This document shows, piece by piece, positions 8,172 to 16,561 of a DNA stretch of 64,000 bases (the first letter of the stretch is position 1; every line of letters begins with the position of its first letter). Source of the stretch: Chryseobacterium contaminans (GTDB lineage Bacteria; Bacteroidota; Bacteroidia; Flavobacteriales; Weeksellaceae). The translations under genes were made by a program, and so were the position numbers. The DNA lies in assembly GCF_001684955.1 (NCBI RefSeq), contig NZ_MAYF01000323.1, positions 24,644-88,643 of the forward strand. Direction: 5' to 3'. A model generated the notes under the pieces. It was not told the DNA's origin. It worked only from the letters and a program-made list of their open reading frames with translations, and ran no database searches.

Positions 8172-9578
8172 TTATCGCAAACGTTCTACAAGGATAACAC
8201 TTCGGTATGACTGACCTGTTCCAGCAGCAACTCTGTCTATTACAGTCAAAGTCCCAAAACTCTCCGGAGCTATTGTAAAATCAAGATATTGAGCTGTATC
8301 CGTAATATTGATAAAATCCTCATAAAGGGCTGTAGTCACACTTGATGAACCTGTAACCCGTATCAAAGAATATTCACTGCCATTAACAATCGATTTTATA
8401 AAAAATGTAGAACCAATACCACTATACACTAATCTTACAGTTACTCTATATACCCCGATTGGCAATAAAATCCGGTCTGTTGTTCTTGCCGGAGCCCCCG
8501 TACCCGCAGGAACAGCAACTCCTGTAGAAATAGTAGAACCAATGATTTTATTGATGTAGTTGGGCGCCAGATTAGGTGCAGTTCCCATTTGAGTATCATT
8601 TGAATTTAAATTAAATCTTAATCCTGATTCCGAGTTGTACGACGTTGCGTTGATTCCCAATCTGATAATCTGTCCGGCAACAGACTGTATATTATTAGCA
8701 TATACATCTCCGGTTGCAGGATTAATTACCAGCCCATAAGTGGATGTACCGTCAGGAAGGGTTGCCAGATTGGTTACTCTGATCGGAGCGGGACTGTTGG
8801 AAGTATCAGCTGCATTAACTTCCAGTTTTCTGTTGGGATTATTAGTTCCTATTCCTATATATCCGGCAGGAGCAGCTAAAGTACCGGACAGTCCTGTACC
8901 AAATATCGCATTTCCAATATTTAATTGATTATTGGAAGTATTGGATACCGCCTGGGTACCAGCACCAATAACAATATTATTGCTTCCCGTGGTAATACCT
9001 GAACCTGCATTCATTCCGAATGCTGTATTTTGTGTTCCTGTAACAGACGAAAAAGGAAGCGCACCTGTACCAAAAGCTGTATTCCCAAATTTTGACACAG
9101 ATACTGATGGATTCCCCAGCCATCCTCCCTGGATACTATTTCTTTTAAAAATTAAATCTTGATCATCAGTTGTTCCTAAAAAATGGGTTCCGGAGACAGT
9201 CCCTGAATTTCCTGTCAAAGCCCAACCGCTTGATACTGCACCGGAACCGGTAGTTATTTTTATCCATTTATTAATCGTAGGATCTCCATTAAAGTAATAG
9301 TATCCGACTGTAGTGACATCCACAGTCTGTCCCGAAGGAGTTCCGGCAGCAGAAGTAACATATACCAGTGCTCCGGTTTGGGAAGATGTATAGGTTTTCA
9401 AACTTAAATTATCACCTGAAATTCTTGGTGCAATAATTCCATCCAAAGATGTGGCATCTATGGGCTTTCCTACAACGTCCAGAGTTGCATTAGGACTTTG
9501 AGTATTAATTCCAACTTGCCCGTTTATCATCGAAACAGAGCCTAAAACTAATGCTGTAAATATAGATTTTGCCTTCAT
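8172..9578 (-). CDS. Secreted repeat-containing surface protein with C1q/TNF-like tail
   Basis: 468 residues when started at MKAKSIFTALVLGS, which gives a clean signal peptide; a start 12 codons upstream would place charged residues before it. After the signal comes VGINTQSPNATLDVVG, a motif common at the start of Bacteroidetes surface and tail-fibre-like proteins, and it recurs later as IGIGTNNPNRKLEVN. A central Gly/Ala/Asn-rich part with NTAFGTGALPFS and NTAFGMNAGSG repeats resembles head domains of trimeric adhesins. The last 120 residues (RILLPIGVYRVTVRLVYSG to VILVERLR) look like a jelly-roll C1q/TNF-like domain. It is probably an outer-surface structural or adhesive protein. I see no type IX sorting domain. 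Confidence 0.65.
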   Translation of the reverse strand: MKAKSIFTALVLGSVSMINGQVGINTQSPNATLDVVGKPIDATSLDGIIAPRISGDNLSLKTYTSSQTGALVYVTSAAGTPSGQTVDVTTVGYYYFNGDPTINKWIKITTGSGAVSSGWALTGNSGTVSGTHFLGTTDDQDLIFKRNSIQGGWLGNPSVSVSKFGNTAFGTGALPFSSVTGTQNTAFGMNAGSGITTGSNNIVIGAGTQAVSNTSNNQLNIGNAIFGTGLSGTLAAPAGYIGIGTNNPNRKLEVNAADTSNSPAPIRVTNLATLPDGTSTYGLVINPATGDVYANNIQSVAGQIIRLGINATSYNSESGLRFNLNSNDTQMGTAPNLAPNYINKIIGSTISTGVAVPAGTGAPARTTDRILLPIGVYRVTVRLVYSGIGSTFFIKSIVNGSEYSLIRVTGSSSVTTALYEDFINITDTAQYLDFTIAPESFGTLTVIDRVAAGTGQSYRSVILVERLR

Positions 9579-9693
9579 GGTTTCAAATATTTCAGCAAAT
9601 CTAAATAACTGCATTTATCGATATGAAATTATTGGTCTTTCAGTATCTAATACTACATCTCACAAAATCTCACATCTGTTTATAGTAACAGGA

Positions 9694-11142
9694 TTACAGT
9701 GTATCAATCCATTTATATAAATTTATTTTTTCTGTAAGATTAAGTTTTTTTCTTAACCTGTATTTGCGATTATCAACAGCTCCTACAGTTGTTTTTTTAT
9801 AAGTAGCGATTTCTTTTGTCTGAAGATTTAATTTCAGGAAAGCACATAACTCCAGATCTGAAGGGGTAAGTTCAGGAAATTCAAGTAATCTGTGATACAG
9901 TTCAGGAAAAGTCTGCTGAAATACAATAAAGAATTGTTTATCATTATTTTTTGCGAGATCCAATAACATAGTCAATTCTTCAGATTCCAATCCTCTGTTT
10001 CCTGTAAAATGGGATCTGTCTGATAGTCTTTTCCTTTTTTGCATAAAATAAAAACTTACTGCAACTCCTAAAAGAATAATCAAGCTACCTGCAATAAACC
10101 ATTTCCATTCTGAATTCCGGGAAAGAGTTTCAGGTTTCTTATCAATTCTCTTCTGTGTAATTAATGCGTATTGATTAATTGTTGCCAGACTATCCTTGAG
10201 TGCACTGTTTTTTTCAGTGTAATAAAGTTGTTTTTCAGTGTTCCCCTGCTTTTTATAATATTCTATTAATATTGGGTACACATTGATCCCAACCATTGGA
10301 AGATTCTGTTTTTTTCCTATTTCCAGCGCTTTATTGAAATATTCCAACGCTTTGTCATAATTATTTTTTTTGAATTCATAATCACCCCGGAAAGCGTAAA
10401 GAGCAGCAATGTTTAGTGGATAGTAGGATTTCTTAAGTGCTGTTTCTGCTTCATCCAGCAACCTTTCACCTTTTTCCAGTTCTCCCAATGAAACATATGC
10501 GCTGCCAAGACACTGTGCAGCCTGTCCTATACATACATATTTATCAAAAGACTCGGCCTGTATTTTTTGGGATTCCTGATAGGCTTTATTTCCAAAATAG
10601 ATAATAGAATCTTTGTATGCTTTCTTATCAAAAGCCTGATAAGCATACAGAGCATAATCTAACAATCCTGTATAGATTGAAACCTTTCTGAAATGGAGGG
10701 TGTCATTGGATTTTATAAAATCTGATCTTTGAAGTGCTGCAGAAAAATTCCCACGTGCTTCGTCAAAATCCTTTGAAAACGTTAACGCCCTGGCTTTTAC
10801 CTCAATCAGAAAAGCATAATTGTTATTATCATTTAGTTCTTTGGCCAGGGGAAGTGTTTCTGCAATTAGCTTTAATGCTGAATTGGTATCCGCTTTTGCT
10901 ATGTAAACCTGAATCTGTTTTATCCTTGAAATGAGTATTCCTTTTTTATAACCAGCCTCTTTTGAAAGATCATAAAGCTGCGTGGTCAGGAGCATTTTTT
11001 CTCCTTCACTCAACCTTACATAATTTGATTTATCATTAATCTGACTTAACAGATTATCAATTTTCTGCTTTTGAAAGTTCTGAGGGAAAGCAATTATTGG
11101 AAATAAAACCAATACAAAATTTAGTAATTTCTTTTTTTTCAT
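9694..11142 (-). CDS. TPR sensor with transmembrane helix and LuxR-type HTH
   Basis: A 482-residue protein. A signal or anchor at residues 1-20 is followed by a periplasmic array of tetratricopeptide repeats to about 330 (for example AALYAFRGDYEFKKNNYDKALEYFNKALEIG). One membrane span follows near 349-368 (FIAGSLIILLGVAVSFYFM). The cytoplasmic tail carries a GerE/LuxR-like HTH at about 420-482 (LTPSDLELCAFLKLNLQTKEIATYKKTTVGAVDNRKYRLRKKL). This one-component architecture is common in Flavobacteriia. It would sense something in the envelope and act on DNA directly. It is divergent from the related TPR-AraC gene at 11384, with a 241-nt shared upstream region. Confidence 0.78.
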   Translation of the reverse strand: MKKKKLLNFVLVLFPIIAFPQNFQKQKIDNLLSQINDKSNYVRLSEGEKMLLTTQLYDLSKEAGYKKGILISRIKQIQVYIAKADTNSALKLIAETLPLAKELNDNNNYAFLIEVKARALTFSKDFDEARGNFSAALQRSDFIKSNDTLHFRKVSIYTGLLDYALYAYQAFDKKAYKDSIIYFGNKAYQESQKIQAESFDKYVCIGQAAQCLGSAYVSLGELEKGERLLDEAETALKKSYYPLNIAALYAFRGDYEFKKNNYDKALEYFNKALEIGKKQNLPMVGINVYPILIEYYKKQGNTEKQLYYTEKNSALKDSLATINQYALITQKRIDKKPETLSRNSEWKWFIAGSLIILLGVAVSFYFMQKRKRLSDRSHFTGNRGLESEELTMLLDLAKNNDKQFFIVFQQTFPELYHRLLEFPELTPSDLELCAFLKLNLQTKEIATYKKTTVGAVDNRKYRLRKKLNLTEKINLYKWIDTL

Positions 11143-11383
11143 CCTTCTCTAAAAATAATAAATAAAAATGAAAAAAAAACTTTTTTTTATATTAGATATA
11201 AGTAACTAAAAAAATCAAGCTTATTCTGTTAATTTCAAATCCATTTTCGTTCAGAATCATCAGACCAATAAGAGAGCTGTGCCTTTAGAATACATAAATA
11301 TCATCATTTTTTTACTGTATGAAATAATATTAATATTTCTATCTGAAAAAAAATGATAAATTTAATAGTAAAACACAGCACAA

Positions 11384-12928
11384 ATGAAAAAATATTTAAC
11401 AATGTATTTTATTCTCAGTTCATTACTATTTTTCTCCCAAAATGAAACAGACCTTATTTTAGATGCGGGGGTTGCAAAGGATCAGGTTCAAGGTCCTCAA
11501 AAAGCAATATACAATGCAAACAATATTATTCAGAACAAAAATACTACTGACCAGCAGAAAATAAGAGCTTATCATTTGATGAATAATGCCTATCTTATTA
11601 TGGGGCAAACCTCAGATGCCTTAAATTCAGCAATGAAGGCCAAAGAACTGTCTGATAAAATAAAGAGTCCCGAATATCTGGCTTTGTCTTTATCACTTAT
11701 TGCCCAGAATTACCGACAGCTATGCCTAAATGATCAGGCTCTGGATTATTATAATCAAACCCTGAAACTCCTAACAAAGATTGATACCCATCAAGATGAA
11801 ACGGCTTTTCTCGTTGCAGCAACAGCATATGAAATAGGAAATATAGAATATTCAAAAGAAAATGATCAGTCATCCTTAACGTATTACCGCAAATCCATTA
11901 ATCTCCTCCAACACCTGCCTGATCAATACAAATTAGTTCCGAAATTCGATTATATACTGGCCAACAATTATATGGCAATGGGCAGAAGTTATATAGAATT
12001 AAAAAAAAATGACTCTACCCGGATCTGTTATGATAAAGCGCGGGATATTATTTATCCGGTAAAAGATAAGGTCTTACAGGTTTATCTTTTAAAAAGTTAT
12101 GGAGAACTATATTATACTGAAGGGAATTACAAATCAGCAATAGATTCTGTGGGAAAGGCCGATAAAGTAATCTTTTTTGATGGTTTTGGACTTAAGGGAA
12201 TTATCTATGAATTATTAGCTAAAAGCTATAATAAACAGGGCGATCATCTTAACTCGGAAAAGTATTACAATCTATTGGAGAATATACAAAAACAAAGAGA
12301 TAATGAGCTTAACGGCGCCACTTCCTTCGCTTTTACAGGTTCTAAAAAAGAAATGCTGCATATTATTGATGATCAGGAAAAAAGAAAAAGAATTCTTATC
12401 GCTGCTCTTATCGTGATAGTATTCACTTCCGGCATTATGATTTTAATTTCCGGGCAAAAAGCTCAAAAAAATAAAAAACTTTACCTGGAAATTAAGGAAA
12501 GCATGGACAAGGAAAACAATCTGAAGAAAAGCAATCCTGAGTTTATAAGGTCTTCCTCTATTACGGAAGAAAAAGAAAAAGAGTTACTTATAAAGCTTTC
12601 GGAGTTTGAAAATTCAAAAAGAATTATCAGTAAGAACCTTACAATAGCCTCACTGGCCTCTCAGCTGGAAACGAATACTACCTATTTATCCGAGATCATT
12701 AACAGACATAAAAATAAAAATTTCAATTCTTATATTAATGGATTAAAGATAAAGTACATTATCAATAAAATACATACTGATTCTAAATATCACACCTACA
12801 AAATAACTTATCTGGCTGAAGAATGTGGGGTTCCTTACAGCAGCTTTGTATCAATTTTCAAAGAATATACAGGTATGACACCTTCTGCTTTTCTAAAACA
12901 AAGAGCTCAGGAAAACCAGTCTAAATAG
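11384..12928 (+). CDS. TPR sensor with transmembrane helix and AraC-type HTH
   Basis: A 514-residue protein. It has a signal peptide (LSSLLFFSQ), TPR repeats to about residue 320 (ALDYYNQTLKLL; ALSLSLIAQNYRQL), one transmembrane helix near 338-358 (ILIAALIVIVFTSGIMILIS), a short coiled linker and a C-terminal AraC-family DNA-binding domain of about 100 residues (LTIASLASQLETNTTYLSEIINRHKNKNFNSYI; ITYLAEECGVPYSSFVSIFKEYTGMTPSAF). Apart from the type of HTH, it has the same plan as its divergent neighbour. Both probably derive from the flavobacterial membrane-bound regulator family. Target genes are not evident. Confidence 0.82.
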   Translation: MKKYLTMYFILSSLLFFSQNETDLILDAGVAKDQVQGPQKAIYNANNIIQNKNTTDQQKIRAYHLMNNAYLIMGQTSDALNSAMKAKELSDKIKSPEYLALSLSLIAQNYRQLCLNDQALDYYNQTLKLLTKIDTHQDETAFLVAATAYEIGNIEYSKENDQSSLTYYRKSINLLQHLPDQYKLVPKFDYILANNYMAMGRSYIELKKNDSTRICYDKARDIIYPVKDKVLQVYLLKSYGELYYTEGNYKSAIDSVGKADKVIFFDGFGLKGIIYELLAKSYNKQGDHLNSEKYYNLLENIQKQRDNELNGATSFAFTGSKKEMLHIIDDQEKRKRILIAALIVIVFTSGIMILISGQKAQKNKKLYLEIKESMDKENNLKKSNPEFIRSSSITEEKEKELLIKLSEFENSKRIISKNLTIASLASQLETNTTYLSEIINRHKNKNFNSYINGLKIKYIINKIHTDSKYHTYKITYLAEECGVPYSSFVSIFKEYTGMTPSAFLKQRAQENQSK

Positions 12929-12972
12929 AAGTTTAACTTACTGATTACATTACCATAACACTATTCAAAAGC

Positions 12973-12999
12973 ACCTCTGATTTTAATAATCTCAGAGGT
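12973..12999 (+). terminator. Hairpin after the TPR-AraC gene
   Basis: ACCTCTGA and TCAGAGGT form a perfect 8-bp stem with an 11-nt AT-rich loop. It is 45 nt after the stop. The following T-run is interrupted (ATACTATTTTG), so termination is probable but not certain. Confidence 0.55.
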
Positions 13000-13190
13000 A
13001 TACTATTTTGTTTTCATTTGGTTTCCGGTTTATTTTTAATCAGAAAATTACAGCTGATAAGGTTGCTGCAGCTTTTCGTTTTACTACAGATCATTTTATT
13101 ATCAATATGAAACCTGCATCACTGCAATGTTCTGCAGACAATATAATTTTCTTTTTTAATGATAAAAAACATCAATCACCAATTCTACTT

Positions 13191-14735
13191 ATGAAAAAAA
13201 TTTTCCTTCCAGTTTTTGCTATTTTATTACTTCTTATTGGGCTGCTTTTAGCGCGTACTTTTACCTTTCCTTTTAAAAAAATAGCCGCCGCAACTGGCAC
13301 CCCTGCCCAAATAACAATTAATGACTCTTCTATATCCAGACTTTCCGGAGGCCTAAAAATTCCTACTATTTCTTCAGGAGATTCTTTGAAATTTAATGAT
13401 GTCCCTTTTGATACATTTAATGAATACATTAAAAAGAATTACCCTTTTATCTATCAACATGCAGAAAGTTACACGATTAACGGCCATGCCCTCGTATTTA
13501 AACTGAAGGGTACGGATCCTAATCTACAACCTTTACTTTTCTTATCCCACCTAGATGTTGTACCTCCGGGCGGTGCTGGAATTAAAAATACTGAAACAGA
13601 TCTGTTCCAGCCAAAAGACAAACCTATTCCACCTGTAAGCAAAATTGCTAAGGAATGGGATTATGGGCCATTTTCAGGAGCTGTTGTCAATGGAAGAATA
13701 TATGGCAGAGGAACTATGGATATGAAAAGTATGCTATTTGCATTGATGGAAGCACTACAGAACACCATGAAAAGCGGATATCAGCCCAAACGGGATATCT
13801 ATCTGGCATTTGGTTTTGACGAAGAAGTGGGCGGTGAACTTGGAGCGGCCAGAATAGCAGATTATTTCGGCCGGCAAAGGCTACGGTTTGATGCAATTTA
13901 TGATGAGGGAGGATTTATTCTCAGTAAAGGAAGTGTTGAAGGGATTGATGCCAATGTTGCACTGATTGGATGCGCCGAAAAAGGCTTTTTATCACTGAAA
14001 ATTAAAGTGAAAGGTTTAGGCGGACATTCTTCTATGCCTCCATCGGAAACTGCTGTTGGAAAGGCTGCAGCTATTATGCAAAAATTGGAACAAAACCCGA
14101 TGAAACCTACAATTACACCTTTGATACAAGATTTTTTCAAAAATGTAGGAGGTTCCATGTCTTTTCCTTCCAGGCTGGCCATTGCCAATGACTGGTTACT
14201 ACAGCCACTTCTGATATCCCAACTTTCAAAAAATCATACTACCAATGCTCTGATTCGTACAACAACAGCATTAACAATGATGAAAGGAAGTGACGCTCCT
14301 AATGTCCTGTCTTCAGAAGTCGAGTTTGTTGCTAACTTTAGATTGCTGCCTGGAAATACAATTCAGGAAGTTAAAGAACATGTAGCAAAACTGGCACAGG
14401 GATATGATATCGAAATAAGTGAAGTAGACAATTCCCGGGAAGCATCTATCGTTTCACCATCAGATACCAAGGGATATAAAATTATGGAAACATCACTTAA
14501 CAGAATCTATCCCAATCTGCTTATAACACCTTATTTAACAGTTGGGGGTACAGATGCCATTAAATATCAAGCCCTAAGCAATAATGTCTATCGATTTATG
14601 CCTATTAAAATTAATAATTCTGAACAGCAAAGCATGCATAGTATCAATGAATACATCAGTATTGAAAATTATACGAAAATGATCCGTTATTTTGAGTTTA
14701 TTATGCAGAATTATGATAAAGATGGCGGCAAATAA
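13191..14735 (+). CDS. Membrane-anchored M20-family metallopeptidase
   Basis: 514 residues from ATG 13191, where a proper N-terminal anchor begins (MKKIFLPVFAILLLLIGLLLA). The longer frame from 13008 prepends 61 residues of no recognisable character and is rejected. M20 signatures follow: FLSHLDVVPPG (metal-ligand His), GRGTMDMKS (bridging Asp), GFDEEVGGELGA (catalytic Glu and metal Glu), YDEGGF, the dimerisation domain with GLGGHSSMP, and QSMHSINEYISIENY (last metal His). The size and anchor fit the carboxypeptidase S/PM20D1-like subgroup. It probably hydrolyses peptides or N-acyl amino acids in the periplasm. Confidence 0.88.
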   Translation: MKKIFLPVFAILLLLIGLLLARTFTFPFKKIAAATGTPAQITINDSSISRLSGGLKIPTISSGDSLKFNDVPFDTFNEYIKKNYPFIYQHAESYTINGHALVFKLKGTDPNLQPLLFLSHLDVVPPGGAGIKNTETDLFQPKDKPIPPVSKIAKEWDYGPFSGAVVNGRIYGRGTMDMKSMLFALMEALQNTMKSGYQPKRDIYLAFGFDEEVGGELGAARIADYFGRQRLRFDAIYDEGGFILSKGSVEGIDANVALIGCAEKGFLSLKIKVKGLGGHSSMPPSETAVGKAAAIMQKLEQNPMKPTITPLIQDFFKNVGGSMSFPSRLAIANDWLLQPLLISQLSKNHTTNALIRTTTALTMMKGSDAPNVLSSEVEFVANFRLLPGNTIQEVKEHVAKLAQGYDIEISEVDNSREASIVSPSDTKGYKIMETSLNRIYPNLLITPYLTVGGTDAIKYQALSNNVYRFMPIKINNSEQQSMHSINEYISIENYTKMIRYFEFIMQNYDKDGGK

Positions 14736-14793
14736 ATAATTGAAAAATGATCACCTACAATTTTCCATTAAGATCAATTAAAAATCATAAAAC

Positions 14794-15543
14794 ATGAAAA
14801 CACATAATGATTTAATGAAGGGACTCATCGTCATTGTAATCAGTACAACGATGATTACCTGTACTAAAAAAAATGAAGAAGAGCAGCAAAACATTTCTAA
14901 AAAAGAGATTATTGACAAGCAGTTCTTAACTGAGAAAAAGCAGTCGAAACTAACTCCGGATACTGTTTTAGAAATTTTGAAAGCAAGAAATAAGGAATTC
15001 TCCAATGATAATCTAACCATCCGTAATACATCGAAAAGAATCAGAAAAAGTTCTTTAGGCCAGTTCCCCGGAGCCGTGATCCTATCCTGCCTGGATTCCA
15101 GGGTACCCGTAGAGGATATTTTTCATTCGGGTATTGGAGATCTTTTTGTAGCCAGAGTTGCCGGTAATATCAGTAACGAGGATATTCTCGGAAGCCTGGA
15201 GTTTGCCTGTAAAGTGTCGGGGGCAAAAGTTATTCTTGTGTTAGGACATGAACACTGCGGGGCTATAAAATCGGCTATTGATAATGTAGAATTAGGAAAT
15301 ATAACGGCCCTCTTATCTAAAATAAAACCTGCAATAGAAAAAACAAACGATTTTAAAGGTGAAAAGAGTTCTGTAAATCCTGGTTATCTGGAAGCTGTTA
15401 CAAAGGCTAATGTTCTGCATACTATTTCCAATATAAGAAATAACAGTCCATTATTAAAAGAAATGGAAAGCAAAGGAAAGATAAAAATAGTAGGCGCAGA
15501 GTATCATATGGAAACAGGAAATGTAGAATTCCTTTCAGACTAG
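14794..15543 (+). CDS. Beta-class carbonic anhydrase carried as a lipoprotein
   Basis: A 249-residue protein with a lipoprotein-type leader ending TTMITC (Cys 23), so it is predicted to be lipid-anchored outside the cytoplasm. The catalytic domain shows ILSCLDSRVPVEDIF (zinc Cys 99, Asp 101, Arg 103) and VLGHEHCGAI (zinc His 152, Cys 155), the complete beta-CA metal set. It interconverts CO2 and bicarbonate. Beta-CAs are usually cytoplasmic, so the lipobox is notable. The gene follows the M20 peptidase by 58 nt in the same direction and is closed by a shared terminator before the tRNA cluster. Confidence 0.88.
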   Translation: MKTHNDLMKGLIVIVISTTMITCTKKNEEEQQNISKKEIIDKQFLTEKKQSKLTPDTVLEILKARNKEFSNDNLTIRNTSKRIRKSSLGQFPGAVILSCLDSRVPVEDIFHSGIGDLFVARVAGNISNEDILGSLEFACKVSGAKVILVLGHEHCGAIKSAIDNVELGNITALLSKIKPAIEKTNDFKGEKSSVNPGYLEAVTKANVLHTISNIRNNSPLLKEMESKGKIKIVGAEYHMETGNVEFLSD

Positions 15544-15711
15544 AAACAGAAAACCTGGATTTATTCAAAAAAACATTCAATGGTAAATTCTATAATCTAA
15601 AATGTTTAAAAAATCTGTTAGATTTAATTCTGTATTATCCGGATTAAAGAATAAAAATTAGATTGCGATAAAGCTTATAAACTATTATCAATTTTTCAGA
15701 AAGATATAAAC

Positions 15712-15742
15712 AAAAAAGTCTTCTATTTCTAGAAGACTTTTT
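15712..15742. terminator. Bidirectional terminator between carbonic anhydrase and tRNA-Asp cluster
   Basis: AGTCTTCTA and TAGAAGACT form a strong stem flanked by A6 on the left and T5 on the right. It can end the plus-strand carbonic anhydrase transcript and the minus-strand tRNA transcript. Confidence 0.85.
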
Positions 15743-15743
15743 G

Positions 15744-15817
15744 CGATCCGGACGGGACTCGAACCCGCGACCTCCGCCGTGACAGGGCGGCATTCTAACC
15801 AGCTGAACTACCGGATC
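15744..15817 (-). tRNA. tRNA-Asp (GTC), copy 1 of 3
   Basis: 74 nt, cloverleaf with acceptor GATCCGG/CCGGATC and discriminator G. The anticodon stem is CCGCC/GGCGG with loop CTGTCAC, anticodon GTC. The T-arm is GGGTTCGAGTCCC. CCA is not encoded. It is the promoter-distal copy of a three-gene tandem. Confidence 0.97.
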
Positions 15818-15850
15818 AATTTTTTTTAAAAGAAATTGAGAAAACTTCTG

Positions 15851-15924
15851 CGATCCGGACGGGACTCGAACCCGCGACCTCCGCCGTGACAGGGCGGCAT
15901 TCTAACCAGCTGAACTACCGGATC
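15851..15924 (-). tRNA. tRNA-Asp (GTC), copy 2 of 3
   Basis: Identical in sequence to the copies on either side. The spacer (AATTTTTTT... plus an AACTTCTG-type end) is also nearly the same, which points to recent tandem duplication with a period of about 105 nt. Confidence 0.97.
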
Positions 15925-15954
15925 AATTTTTTTAAAGTAATTGAAAAACTTCTG

Positions 15955-16028
15955 CGATCCGGACGGGACTCGAACCCGCGACCTCCGCCGTGACAGGGCG
16001 GCATTCTAACCAGCTGAACTACCGGATC
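15955..16028 (-). tRNA. tRNA-Asp (GTC), copy 3 of 3
   Basis: The 5'-most copy of the tandem on the minus strand, again identical. The cluster promoter should lie between here and the trxA terminator at 16109. Confidence 0.97.
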
Positions 16029-16108
16029 ATTGTTTTGTGTGAAAGAACTTCGTTTCTTTTTCGTGGTTGCAAAATTACACCTTTTTTTATTACCTGCAAA
16101 TTATTTTC

Positions 16109-16137
16109 AAAAAAAAAGCCTCCCAATCGTGGAAGGC
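16109..16137 (-). terminator. Intrinsic terminator of trxA
   Basis: On the minus strand GCCTTCC pairs with GGGAGGC (one G-T pair) over a 6-nt loop, then a run of nine T. It starts 23 nt after the trxA stop. Confidence 0.88.
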
Positions 16138-16159
16138 ATTCATTATCAAACTTATTTTT

Positions 16160-16477
16160 TTATAAGTGTGCGCTTAATTTTTCAGCGATTACCTCTTTCG
16201 GAGCTACACCTACTAATTTGTCTACTACTTCTCCGTTCTTAAAGATAAGAACTGTAGGGATATTTCTAATACCATACTGCATTGAAATCTCCTGGTTATT
16301 GTCAACATCTACCTTTCCTACTACTGCTTTCCCTTCAAAATCTGAAGCTACTTCTTCAATAATTGGTCCCAATGTTCTGCAAGGTCCACACCATACTGCC
16401 CAGAAGTCAACTAAAACTGGTTTATCTGATTTTAAAACCGTATCCTGGAATGAGCTGTCTGTAATTTCTAAAGCCAT
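16160..16477 (-). CDS. trxA: Thioredoxin
   Basis: A 105-residue protein, the normal length of bacterial thioredoxin 1, with no signal peptide. The active site WCGPC places the redox cysteines at residues 30 and 33. The cis-proline region reads RNIPTVLIFKNG and the buried Asp is in VDFWAVWC. It is a cytoplasmic disulfide reductase that donates electrons to ribonucleotide reductase and others. It is transcribed alone on the minus strand, with its own terminator and a -7 box at 16535-16542. Long plus-strand frames over this gene and the tRNAs are shadows. Confidence 0.97.
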   Translation of the reverse strand: MALEITDSSFQDTVLKSDKPVLVDFWAVWCGPCRTLGPIIEEVASDFEGKAVVGKVDVDNNQEISMQYGIRNIPTVLIFKNGEVVDKLVGVAPKEVIAEKLSAHL

Positions 16478-16534
16478 TTTTGTTTCTTTTATTTTAATTA
16501 ATATTATTTTATTGTTTCAAATCTATTGAGTGTT

Positions 16535-16542
16535 CAAAATTA
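16535..16542 (-). promoter_or_regulatory. Probable -7 box of trxA
   Basis: On the minus strand TAATTTTG matches TAnnTTTG, 57 nt upstream of the trxA ATG. The nearest TTG on that strand is 30 nt further upstream, so the -33 element is unclear. Confidence 0.5.
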
Positions 16543-16561
16543 CGACTTTTACATCATAAGA

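Noticed and set aside
8740..9162. Two hydrophobic plus-strand frames
   Set aside because: Antisense to the repeat-rich surface protein, whose Gly/Thr/Asn codons give Val/Pro/Leu on the other strand.
13008..13190. N-terminal extension of the M20 peptidase
   Set aside because: The 61 extra residues precede a perfect membrane anchor starting at MKKIFL, lack family similarity and overlap a region with no ribosome-side features.
15990..16529. 179-codon open frame on the plus strand
   Set aside because: It runs through a tRNA-Asp gene and antisense to trxA; composition is Phe/Ser-rich as expected for the complement of a real gene.
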